DNA from: a virus
Reading direction: 5' to 3' (one strand)
Virus record (IMG/VR): IMGVR_UViG_3300037189_015719
Coordinates: 1-43,094 of that record
Length of the DNA: 43,094 nt
Part shown: piece by piece, positions 35,471 to 42,148 of the stretch
Position numbering within the stretch: the stretch's first letter is position 1
Layout: the number at the start of each line of letters is the position of its first letter
Position numbers and translations under genes: made by a program
Notes under the pieces: generated by a model
The model's database searches: none
The model's input: only the letters and a program-made list of their open reading frames with translations
What the model was told of the DNA's origin: nothing

Positions 35471-36267
35471 AAGTTTCACATGAACTTCCACCTTCATTGA
35501 TGGATTATAGTTATGAATGGAATGATTATGAATATTGTTTACCCCATTTATTAGATAAATCAGAATATTATAAATTATTCTTTCAAAAAGCATATTTAGA
35601 TAAACGTTTTATTATTATGGACAATGGGTTATTTGAAGGAATAACACATACAACAGAAGATTTATTATCTAAAATTGAATGGCTACAACCAGATATATTC
35701 ATTGTACCTGATGCTTGGAATGATTCATCAATTACTCTTCGTAATGCTAAACATTGGGTTGTAAATTATAAAAAATATTTACCTGAAAAAACAGCGTTAA
35801 TGGCTGTACTTCAAGGAAATAATTTTGGTGAATTATTAACTACATATCAAATATTAGTTGATTTAGGATATAAACATATAGCTTTTAATCATTCATCTGC
35901 TGCTTATCAAACAATAGGAGCTAATATATCTACATTAGATAAACAAATGGTAGGTAGACATTATCTAATAAATAAGTTATTAGAAACTAATACAATGAAT
36001 CAATCTTATTATCATCATTTATTAGGATGTTCATTACCTCAAGAAATAATGTTATATAAAAGTAATGATATATTTAAATATGATTGTTTAAAATCAATAG
36101 ATACTTCTAGTCCTATAATTAATGGTGCTTTAGGAATAAGATATAAAGACAATGGTCTTAAAGATAAACCTAAAGAAAAAATAGAAGAATTTTTTGATAA
36201 AGACTTGAGTGGGCAACTTGAAGATATTAAATTTAACATACAAAAATTTAAAAGTTATATAAAATGA
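35467..36267 (+). CDS. dpdA: DpdA-like DNA guanine transglycosylase
   Basis: 266 residues, a TGT-like TIM-barrel protein. DpdA enzymes, paralogues of tRNA-guanine transglycosylase, swap guanine in DNA for a 7-deazaguanine base. Supporting segments: FIIMDNGLFEG (Asp52, at the place of the TGT DSGGFQ motif), PDIFIVPDAWND (Asp82), ALMAVLQGNN (compare the TGT VQGG motif), LLGCSLPQEIMLY, and SIDTSSPIINGALGI (Asp212, candidate nucleophile). The CxCxxC zinc site of tRNA-type TGT is absent, as in phage DpdA proteins. It overlaps QueC by 4 bases (ATGA), so both are translated together. Assignment rests on these motifs plus the preQ0 gene context. The DpdA subfamily cannot be told by eye. Confidence 0.78.
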   Translation: MKVSHELPPSLMDYSYEWNDYEYCLPHLLDKSEYYKLFFQKAYLDKRFIIMDNGLFEGITHTTEDLLSKIEWLQPDIFIVPDAWNDSSITLRNAKHWVVNYKKYLPEKTALMAVLQGNNFGELLTTYQILVDLGYKHIAFNHSSAAYQTIGANISTLDKQMVGRHYLINKLLETNTMNQSYYHHLLGCSLPQEIMLYKSNDIFKYDCLKSIDTSSPIINGALGIRYKDNGLKDKPKEKIEEFFDKDLSGQLEDIKFNIQKFKSYIK

Positions 36268-37133
36268 AAAAACAAGCAGTATTATCTTTAAGTGGAGGTA
36301 TGGATAGCTCTACATTGCTGCTTCATCTACTCGCCAATGGCTATGAAGTTACAGCTTTATCTTTTGATTATGGACAAAAACATCGTGTTGAACTTGAACG
36401 TGCTGCATCATTAATTAGATATCTAAACACTAATTGGAATAATGACTATTATTTCCCATTAAGACATCAAATTATTAAACTAGATGGATTACAACAACTA
36501 CTTAACTCAGCATTAGTTGAAGGTGGAGATGATGTCCCTGAAGGACATTATGAGCAAGAAAATATGAAAGAAACTGTTGTTCCTAATCGCAATAAAATCT
36601 TCAGTTCACTTATCCAGGCAGTAGCATTATCACTTGCTACTAAACCCGTAGATGATGATTGCGATGTAAGACAAGGAGTAAATATTGCACTTGGAATTCA
36701 TGCAGGTGATCATGCTATTTATCCTGACTGCCGTCAAGAGTTTAGAGATGCCGATATGGAAGCATTTAGAATTGGTAATTGGGATTCTGACTTAGTAAAT
36801 ATTTATACACCTTATTTACATACTGATAAGTTCGGTATATTACAAGATGGATTAGAGTGCTGTGAAAAACTTAATCTTGATTTTAACGAGGTATACAGTA
36901 GAACTAATACAAGTTATAAACCAATATGGATTGACGGTGATGGAGGTAATAATAGAAATATTATAGACGGGAAATGGTACTCAGACTATAAATCAGCATC
37001 ATCAGTAGAACGTATTGAAGCATTTATTAAACTTGGTCGTCCTGATCCTGTAAATTATGCTGATTTAAGTGGTCCTGTGTCTTGGGAAGTAGCTAAAGCA
37101 CATGTAGAGAAAGTTTTGGAGAGGGCAAAATAA
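36264..37133 (+). CDS. queC: QueC-like protein lacking the zinc-ligand cysteines
   Basis: 289 residues. QueC converts CDG to preQ0 using ATP and ammonia. The PP-loop SGGMDSS (residues 10-16), LSFDYGQKHRVE, VVPNRNKIFSSL (family form VPxRN) and GIHAGDHAIYPDCRQEF (family form GxNxxDxxxYPDCRxEF) are well kept. In the C-terminal zinc region the usual TWSCY and CGxCxxC motifs are replaced by TNTSY (Ser217) and D241-YK-S244-AS-S247; the following R, AF and DP residues align well. All four ligands are therefore changed. The segment between (219-240) is also longer than usual. It may be an altered QueC or an enzyme acting on CDG differently. Confidence 0.82.
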   Translation: MKKQAVLSLSGGMDSSTLLLHLLANGYEVTALSFDYGQKHRVELERAASLIRYLNTNWNNDYYFPLRHQIIKLDGLQQLLNSALVEGGDDVPEGHYEQENMKETVVPNRNKIFSSLIQAVALSLATKPVDDDCDVRQGVNIALGIHAGDHAIYPDCRQEFRDADMEAFRIGNWDSDLVNIYTPYLHTDKFGILQDGLECCEKLNLDFNEVYSRTNTSYKPIWIDGDGGNNRNIIDGKWYSDYKSASSVERIEAFIKLGRPDPVNYADLSGPVSWEVAKAHVEKVLERAK

Positions 37134-37172
37134 AATTTTAACTTCAAATATATAAAAATTTAAACTTTAGTT

Positions 37173-37400
37173 ATGAGTAAACAACAAACAAAAAATACAA
37201 GATTGAACAGTATTGAAAAACTTAATTTTTTCAAGGCTCGTCAACGTAAAGGAGATTTGACACGTATTGCTGACGGTACTGGATATTCGGAGTCTCATGT
37301 ATGTAACGTAGTAGCAGGTCGTCGTTCCGTTCCTCAAGTAATGGCAAATGAGATGTATAAAGTATCTCGTCGTCGTGTAGAAAACAGTGAGTTTGTTTAA
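37173..37400 (+). CDS. Small helix-turn-helix DNA-binding protein
   Basis: 75 residues, basic. Residues ~28-60 fit a helix-turn-helix: GDLTRIADGTGYSESHVCNV followed by VAGRRSVP, close to the common form (IAxxTGYSxSHVSxVLxGRR) of Xre/Cro-type regulators. It is preceded by a 39-base gap with AT-rich TTTAAACTTTAG just before the start, and followed by a strong terminator, so it is probably its own short transcription unit. Likely a phage transcription regulator or host-interfering DNA binder; the target is unknown. Confidence 0.7.
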   Translation: MSKQQTKNTRLNSIEKLNFFKARQRKGDLTRIADGTGYSESHVCNVVAGRRSVPQVMANEMYKVSRRRVENSEFV

Positions 37401-37412
37401 TTCACGTCCTCA

Positions 37413-37446
37413 ACATCCTCACCTTAATTGGTGGGGATGTTTTTTA
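37413..37446 (+). terminator. Factor-independent terminator after the HTH gene
   Basis: An 11-bp stem ACATCCTCACC (37413-37423) / GGTGGGGATGT (37430-37440) with one G-T pair, a TTAATT loop, and TTTTTATTTT after it. Located 13 bases after the stop. Confidence 0.9.
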
Positions 37447-37456
37447 TTTTATCAAT

Positions 37457-37579
37457 ATGATACATTTAATTGAACACACGTTAGGTTTATGCGGTGAACA
37501 TCACATTAGTATTTTAGGAATTTTGGAATGGCCAAATTTAAATTTTATATTTAATTATATAAAATATACTAAGAAATAA
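37457..37579 (+). CDS. 40-residue microprotein
   Basis: An open frame ATG 37457 to TAA 37577-37579. It starts MIHLIEHTLGLCGEHHISIL and continues with GILEWPNLNFIFNYIKYTKK. It begins 11 bases after the terminator T-run and ends 2 bases before the next gene's ATG, so it fills the gap neatly. The His/Glu/Cys-rich front (HxxEHxxGLCGEHH) could bind metal. I recall similar short HTLGLCGE-type proteins in T4-like phages but cannot verify this. Moderate belief that it is real. Confidence 0.5.
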   Translation: MIHLIEHTLGLCGEHHISILGILEWPNLNFIFNYIKYTKK

Positions 37580-37581
37580 CC

Positions 37582-37803
37582 ATGCAGCAGAATTTAGAAT
37601 ATAGAGCGCCTAATAAAATGTGGGGTCAAGCAATAACTCACATAGAAATAGATAAAGAAGGAAAAATGTGGGCACATAATGAAGAGTATGCAACTCAAAT
37701 TAATTACTGTCCCTTTACTGGTGCACCTGCTCCTACTAAAATGATAGTAATAGATAAAGAAAAATATAAATCATATATTAATGAGCAAGATCAATCTAAA
37801 TAA
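37582..37803 (+). CDS. Small hypothetical protein before QueE
   Basis: 73 residues with a Trp-containing N-terminal part (NKMWGQAITHIEIDKEGKMW) and a Pro-rich centre (YCPFTGAPAPTKM). It has one Cys, so no zinc site. The last 23 bases overlap the start of QueE, which suggests translational coupling. The CPFTGxPAP phrase recalls short phage proteins with a partial zinc-knuckle, but I cannot name a family. Confidence 0.55.
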   Translation: MQQNLEYRAPNKMWGQAITHIEIDKEGKMWAHNEEYATQINYCPFTGAPAPTKMIVIDKEKYKSYINEQDQSK

Positions 37804-38653
37804 ATTACTTATAAGTTCAGACTTCTATAGTGTACAAGGCGAAGGTATAAGTAGCGGAGTACCATCATACTTTGTTCGTTTAGGTGTTTGTAACCTAACT
37901 TGCGGTATGAGTAGAGTATTCGCTAATCAATTAGCTAAAGAGCAGAATTTAGAAGATGGAGAAATATTCGTAGGTGATTTACAAGCAGAAGGTAAAGCAA
38001 CTTGGACTTGTGATTCTACAAGTCAGTGGCTATGGAGGGGTGAAGATAAAGATTTTCAATATCTAATTGATCGTTGGAAAGAACAAGGTATCTACGATGA
38101 TATTAAGAATGGTACTATTCATATTATTTGGACTGGTGGTGAAACTACAATTAAAGAACATCAGGAAGCAATTAGAAATTTTATTTGGTATTGGAAATCT
38201 ATAGACCCATCTATTAATGTAATATATTCAGGTGGTTTAGTACAAACAGATAAAATCACAGCGTTTAGTGAAATAGAAACAAATGGTACCGTTTATATTG
38301 ACCATCCGCTTTGGATTCAATTAGACCAAATCAACTGCTCACCTAAACTATCTAATTCAGGCTTACCAGCTAAACAACGTATAGTACCCGACGCTATAAA
38401 GCGTATAATGGAACATAGATGCTATCAGTTTAAATTTGTTATATCAAATGAAGAAGATGTTAATGAACTACTACGTGACTTTGTTGATGAATTTAGTATA
38501 CCGCTTTCCAAAGTGGTTTGTATGCCAGGATTAGATAGTCAAGATAATTTCCATGAGCGTACTCAATTTGTATTAGAAATGGCTAAAAAATACAAATTCC
38601 GTGGTTTAACTCGTTTACATATTTCAGCTTGGGATAAAACACTAAATGTATAA
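37781..38653 (+). CDS. queE: 7-carboxy-7-deazaguanine synthase (QueE), phage form
   Basis: 290 residues. A radical SAM enzyme that turns carboxytetrahydropterin into CDG. It has the FYSVQGEGISSGVPSYFVRL front, and GVCNLTCG gives Cys37 and Cys41. The third cluster ligand, normally three residues on, appears as Cys77 in ATWTCDS, leaving a 35-residue insert. The glycine-rich SAM segment is WTGGETT, and EIETNGTVYI and NCSPKLSNSG match further QueE motifs. The ATG at 37781 overlaps the upstream gene by 23 bases. It ends in a TAATG overlap with the thioesterase. Confident family call; the insert seems typical of phage QueE. Confidence 0.88.
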   Translation: MSKINLNKLLISSDFYSVQGEGISSGVPSYFVRLGVCNLTCGMSRVFANQLAKEQNLEDGEIFVGDLQAEGKATWTCDSTSQWLWRGEDKDFQYLIDRWKEQGIYDDIKNGTIHIIWTGGETTIKEHQEAIRNFIWYWKSIDPSINVIYSGGLVQTDKITAFSEIETNGTVYIDHPLWIQLDQINCSPKLSNSGLPAKQRIVPDAIKRIMEHRCYQFKFVISNEEDVNELLRDFVDEFSIPLSKVVCMPGLDSQDNFHERTQFVLEMAKKYKFRGLTRLHISAWDKTLNV

Positions 38654-39012
38654 TGAAATTTAGAACTAGAAAACTAATTAAACCGAGCGATTTAAATGCT
38701 AGAGGTACTTTATTTGGTGGACAAGTTTTAAAATGGATAGACGAAGAAGCAGTTATATTTGCTATTTGCCAACTAAATAAAACAAATATAGTTACTAAGG
38801 CAATGAGCGAAATTAATTTCGTATCTTCAGCTAAGATAGGTGATATTATTGAAATAGGATGTGATTTAGTGTCTGTAGGTACAACATCTATTACTATTGT
38901 ATGCGAAGTACGAAATAAAGATACTAAACAAACTATTATTAAAGTTGAAAAAATTGTATTTGTATTGTTAGATGAAAATGGAAAACCAATAGCACATAAT
39001 AAAAAGAAATAA
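38653..39012 (+). CDS. Hotdog-fold acyl-CoA thioesterase (YciA-like)
   Basis: 119 residues. The N-terminal signature DLNARGTLFGGQVLKWIDEE (Asn15, the GTLFGG loop, Asp30) is that of hexameric acyl-CoA thioesterases of the YciA/BACH type. It continues with strands FVSSAKIGDIIEIGCDLVSV and SITIVCEVRN. These enzymes hydrolyse acyl-CoA to free acid and CoA in the cytoplasm. The gene overlaps QueE by one base and lies between QueE and FolE. This is an unusual cargo for a phage and may alter host lipid or CoA metabolism, or act on a modified-base intermediate. Substrate unknown. Confidence 0.85.
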   Translation: MKFRTRKLIKPSDLNARGTLFGGQVLKWIDEEAVIFAICQLNKTNIVTKAMSEINFVSSAKIGDIIEIGCDLVSVGTTSITIVCEVRNKDTKQTIIKVEKIVFVLLDENGKPIAHNKKK

Positions 39013-39014
39013 CA

Positions 39015-39134
39015 TTGAAAATAGTATATCTAACAGCAGGTTTAATAATAATAGCAGCTTTTCCTTTATTTTTATTAAAAATAGCTGTTTGGTTTGCTGA
39101 TAAAAACGATAAAAATGAAAAAACTAATCGATGA
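39015..39134 (+). CDS. 39-residue single-pass membrane microprotein (TTG start)
   Basis: A frame from TTG at 39015 to TGA at 39132-39134. It has a hydrophobic segment (IVYLTAGLIIIAAFPLFLLK, then IAVWF) and a charged tail (ADKNDKNEKTNR). It starts 2 bases after the thioesterase stop and overlaps the next gene by 20 bases, the packing usual for real genes here. The lack of ATG makes it uncertain. Confidence 0.4.
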   Translation: MKIVYLTAGLIIIAAFPLFLLKIAVWFADKNDKNEKTNR

Positions 39135-39282
39135 AAAAGAGTATTGTATGATCTGCGATGAAGATACTACTTATCTTAAATCGGATCATATAGATAAAAG
39201 AAATTATTATGTCGAAGGTGCAGGTCAATTATGTGAAAAATGTTATTTTAAAATAATGTATAAAGAAGAATATGGAGAATAA
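39115..39282 (+). CDS. Small zinc-finger-like protein
   Basis: 55 residues from the ATG at 39115; an upstream TTG at 39094 gives an unlikely extension. It has two CxxC pairs, EYCMICDED and QLCEKCYFK, about 30 residues apart, a typical four-Cys zinc-binding layout. The middle is charged (KSDHIDKRNYYVEGAG). The 3' end overlaps FolE by 11 bases, so it is coupled to the preQ0 cluster. Possible nucleic-acid or protein adaptor; no family name. Confidence 0.6.
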   Translation: MKKLIDEKEYCMICDEDTTYLKSDHIDKRNYYVEGAGQLCEKCYFKIMYKEEYGE

Positions 39283-40000
39283 ACGTAGAAAAATTGCTAA
39301 TGTTGAGGCATTAGAAACAGCACAACCTGGTTTTGCAAATGGTATTTCAACTTATTTGGCTTCTCTTATTGAGGATGGTTATCATCGTTCACTTACTGAT
39401 GATGAAAAATGGAAAATTGTAGATGAAGCTGAAATAGCTTATGGTAATTTTCTTACAGCATTGGGTGTTGATTGGAAAAATGATCCAAACAGTATGGAAA
39501 CTCCTCATCGTGTGGCTAAAGCTTATGTATTTGATCTATGGAAGGGTAGATATGAATTACCATCAGATATTACTGCTTTTCCTAGTGATGGATATACAGG
39601 TATTGTTTTAGAACGTGATATCCCTATTGTGTCTATGTGCTCCCATCATCATCAAGCCATTTTAGGAAAAGCACACATTGCCTATATCCCAGGTAAAGAT
39701 GGTAAAGTAGTTGGACTATCTAAACTAAATAGAGTAGTAGAACATTTTGCACGTAGAGGAGCTATTCAAGAACAACTTACTGTAGCTATTCATAACGCTA
39801 TAAATAATATTTGTGAAGGTAACATAGGAGTAATGGTAATAGTACATAGCACACACAATTGCGTATCCTGTAGGGGTGTAAAACATTGGGGTGCTAGTAT
39901 GGTTACAAGTGAAATAAGCGGTGTGTTTGCTGATCATAATAAAACAGCTAAACAAGAAGTACTTGAAATGCTTAAATTAAATCTTCAAGCTTATTGCTAA
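39272..40000 (+). CDS. folE: GTP cyclohydrolase I (FolE)
   Basis: 242 residues, close to E. coli FolE (222). It converts GTP to dihydroneopterin triphosphate and formate, the entry step to both folate and 7-deazaguanine synthesis. Zinc ligands are visible as Cys123 and His126 in MCSHHHQ, and Cys197 in THNCVSCRGVKH. Other family segments are ETPHRVAKAY, HIAYIPGKDGKVVGLSKLNR, and RRGAIQEQLT. No folate genes surround it, while QueD, QueE, QueC and DpdA do, so its likely purpose is base modification. Last gene of this cluster. Confidence 0.92.
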   Translation: MENKRRKIANVEALETAQPGFANGISTYLASLIEDGYHRSLTDDEKWKIVDEAEIAYGNFLTALGVDWKNDPNSMETPHRVAKAYVFDLWKGRYELPSDITAFPSDGYTGIVLERDIPIVSMCSHHHQAILGKAHIAYIPGKDGKVVGLSKLNRVVEHFARRGAIQEQLTVAIHNAINNICEGNIGVMVIVHSTHNCVSCRGVKHWGASMVTSEISGVFADHNKTAKQEVLEMLKLNLQAYC

Positions 40001-40007
40001 TTTTAAT

Positions 40008-40015
40008 ATATTTAT
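40008..40015 (+). promoter_or_regulatory. ATATTTAT box before the holin-like gene
   Basis: Lies 21 bases before the ATG at 40037, in the 36-base gap after FolE. Same octamer as before the structural genes, which would mark the downstream gene as late. Confidence 0.35.
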
Positions 40016-40036
40016 TGGAAATCAAATTTATAAATT

Positions 40037-40366
40037 ATGTTTAAGAAAATTTTAGGTGACTCTCCAGTTACATCTATTGTTGGTATTTTAGCTGCTTTTT
40101 TTGTAGTATTACAAGAACAACTTACTACTGGTGAAGTAACATTAGTAAACGCTTTAATAGCAGCAGCTGTAGCTGTTATTGGTCGATTCTTACCTGATGG
40201 ACCTTTAAAAATGCTTGTAGAAGTATTTACTCCTAAATCTACTGCTGTTGAAGAGACAGTTACTACTGAAGAACCAGTTGTTGCTGTTGAAGAACCAGTT
40301 AAGGTAGAAGAGCCCGTAGTAGTTGAAGCTTCAAAACCAACAATCGTTAAAAAAACTAAAAAATAA
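40037..40366 (+). CDS. Holin-like small membrane protein
   Basis: 109 residues. Two hydrophobic segments, TSIVGILAAFFVVLQEQL and VNALIAAAVAVIGRFL, flank a short turn (TTGEVT). After RFLPDGPLK comes a long Val/Glu/Pro tail with EEPV repeats and a Lys-rich end. Two-pass topology with a charged tail fits class II holins or related phage membrane proteins, but no endolysin gene lies next to it. It stands as a separate unit, with an ATATTTAT box before and a terminator after, in keeping with late expression. Confidence 0.5.
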   Translation: MFKKILGDSPVTSIVGILAAFFVVLQEQLTTGEVTLVNALIAAAVAVIGRFLPDGPLKMLVEVFTPKSTAVEETVTTEEPVVAVEEPVKVEEPVVVEASKPTIVKKTKK

Positions 40367-40385
40367 TTTAATTTAGTTTAATTTG

Positions 40386-40426
40386 GATAGGCGAAAAGAT
40401 TTAATTATCTTTCGCCTATCTCTATT
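40386..40426 (+). terminator. Terminator-like hairpin after the holin-like gene
   Basis: A long stem, GATAGGCGAAAAGAT (40386-40400) with ATCTTTCGCCTATC (40407-40420), has a one-base bulge and a TTAATT loop like that of the terminator at 37413. The T-run after it is weak (TCTATTT). Confidence 0.7.
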
Positions 40427-40440
40427 TAAAAATCAATGTT

Positions 40441-40968
40441 ATGTTAAATGTAAATCAAATACTAGAAGAAAATCTATTAAAACTAGAACACACTAAAGGC
40501 AAACCAGCACAAGTAGGTTTTGATCTTAGTTTAAAAGCAGTACAAAAAATAGGTAATAAAATTAGTGCAAATGTTTATCATGCTGATGGTAAAATCGGTA
40601 AAGTATTAAAAGATAAAACTGAATTAACTACATATAAGCCAATAGAACCTATTAAATTAGATGGTTATGAAGGATGGTTGTTATATGAAGGTGTATACGA
40701 TATTACTTTTAATGAAGGCTGTACTATTCCAAGTAATAGAGTAGCATTTATTAAACAACGCTCTTCACTTTACCGCAACGGAGCTATCATTAATAGCCCA
40801 GTATTTGATCCTGGATTTAAAACAGAGAATATGGGTACATTACTTTATGTATTTGAGCCTATATTCATTGAAAAAGATGCTCGGGTAGCTCAAATTTACT
40901 TCTACGAATGCACACCAGCCGAAATGTATGATGGACAGTGGCAAAATGATAAACAAAGAAATGGATAA
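40441..40968 (+). CDS. dCTP deaminase/dUTPase-fold enzyme
   Basis: 175 residues. The family signature RSSLYRNGAIINSPVFDPGF and the lead-in PSNRVAFIKQ match the DCD/dUTPase trimeric fold. RSSL supplies substrate-binding residues, and the DPGF strand is shared by both activities. The N-terminal GFDLSLKAVQKI segment is also typical. It would convert dCTP to dUTP, or hydrolyse dUTP, adjusting pyrimidine pools during phage replication. Which of the two cannot be settled by eye. It overlaps the following glycosyltransferase by 8 bases. Confidence 0.8.
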   Translation: MLNVNQILEENLLKLEHTKGKPAQVGFDLSLKAVQKIGNKISANVYHADGKIGKVLKDKTELTTYKPIEPIKLDGYEGWLLYEGVYDITFNEGCTIPSNRVAFIKQRSSLYRNGAIINSPVFDPGFKTENMGTLLYVFEPIFIEKDARVAQIYFYECTPAEMYDGQWQNDKQRNG

Positions 40969-42148
40969 AATATTCGTTCAGATAGCTAGTTATAGAGATC
41001 CTGAATTGATTCCTACAATTAGAGATTGTATAGCTAAAGCTAAATACCCTGAGCGTCTTACATTTGGTATTTGTTGGCAACGAAGTGAAACAGAATCGCT
41101 AGCTGAATTTGCTAGTGATTCTCGTTTTACTATAATAGATAAACATTGGAGTGAAAGTAAAGGATTATGTTGGGCTAGAAGTTTAATTCAAAAATTATGG
41201 AAAGGTGAAAAATATACTTTACAATTAGATTCACATCATCGTTTCTTACAAGATTGGGATGAAGAGTTAATTGAAATGATGCAATTAACTAATTCACCTA
41301 AACCTATTATTACTTCGTATGCAGGAATGTATCGTCCTCTCAATAATGAATTATTGAATATAGAGCCATATAAAATGGTTGCCTCTAACTTTACATCAGG
41401 TGGCACTATATTATTTAGACCTCATACTATACCTGATTGGGAAACATTAACTGCTCCTATTCCTGCTAGATTTGTTAGTGGTCATTTTTTCTTTACACTA
41501 GGTATTCACTGTGAAGAATATAAATACGATCCTAATATTTATTTTGCTGGTGATGAAATTAGTTTATCAATTAGATCATATACATTAGGATATGATTTAT
41601 TTCATCCCCATAAAACAATAATATGGCATGAGTATACTCGTGAAGGTAGAACTAAACATTGGGATGATTTTACCCCAGCTAATAATGTAGAAAAACCATG
41701 GTGGGAAATAGATAATGATAGTAAACGCCGTTTACGTCATATGTTACAAGAAGAAGATAATAATATTGATTTAGATGAATACGGTTTAGGTACAGTACGT
41801 ACTCACCGCGATTATGAATTATATGCTGGTATTAATTTTAAAAATAAAAGATTACATCCAAGTACATTAAAAGGAATTAATCCACCTATTAATGATGATT
41901 CTGATTGGGACTTAATAGTAGAAGAAGAATATAATTTAACTTTAAGTATTCCACCAACAGAAGATTTTAACTTTATTTATATTGGTGTTGAAAATGAAAA
42001 AGAAGAAGTAATATATAGGTTTGATTTAACAGAATATACTCCAAACTTACAGATACATTTTAAATCATTTACTAAACCATATAAGTGGGTTTACTGGCCT
42101 GTAAATAAAGATGGAGAATGGATAAATAGAAAAGATATAATACTATGA
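40961..42148 (+). CDS. Glycosyltransferase, GlcNAc-transferase type (PF11397-like)
   Basis: 395 residues from the ATG at 40961, chosen because the family usually begins IFVQIASYRDPEL and this sits at residues 4-16. Upstream Mets at 40928 and 40946 only lengthen the overlap with the deaminase gene. It is a GT-A fold with DSHHRF (Asp90-x-His92) at the DxD site, KGLCWARSLIQKLW, and FTSGGTILFRPHTIP, as in the GlcNAc-transferase family. The C-terminal ~130 residues are an extra domain (LSIPPTEDFNFIYIGVENEK). It transfers a sugar, probably from a nucleotide sugar, to an unknown acceptor: DNA base, virion protein or host surface. It overlaps the next glycosyltransferase by 4 bases. Confidence 0.8.
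   Translation: MDKIFVQIASYRDPELIPTIRDCIAKAKYPERLTFGICWQRSETESLAEFASDSRFTIIDKHWSESKGLCWARSLIQKLWKGEKYTLQLDSHHRFLQDWDEELIEMMQLTNSPKPIITSYAGMYRPLNNELLNIEPYKMVASNFTSGGTILFRPHTIPDWETLTAPIPARFVSGHFFFTLGIHCEEYKYDPNIYFAGDEISLSIRSYTLGYDLFHPHKTIIWHEYTREGRTKHWDDFTPANNVEKPWWEIDNDSKRRLRHMLQEEDNNIDLDEYGLGTVRTHRDYELYAGINFKNKRLHPSTLKGINPPINDDSDWDLIVEEEYNLTLSIPPTEDFNFIYIGVENEKEEVIYRFDLTEYTPNLQIHFKSFTKPYKWVYWPVNKDGEWINRKDIIL

Noticed and set aside
40928-40960. Upstream starts for the first glycosyltransferase
   Set aside because: They only extend the overlap with the deaminase gene. The family N-terminus begins right after the ATG at 40961.
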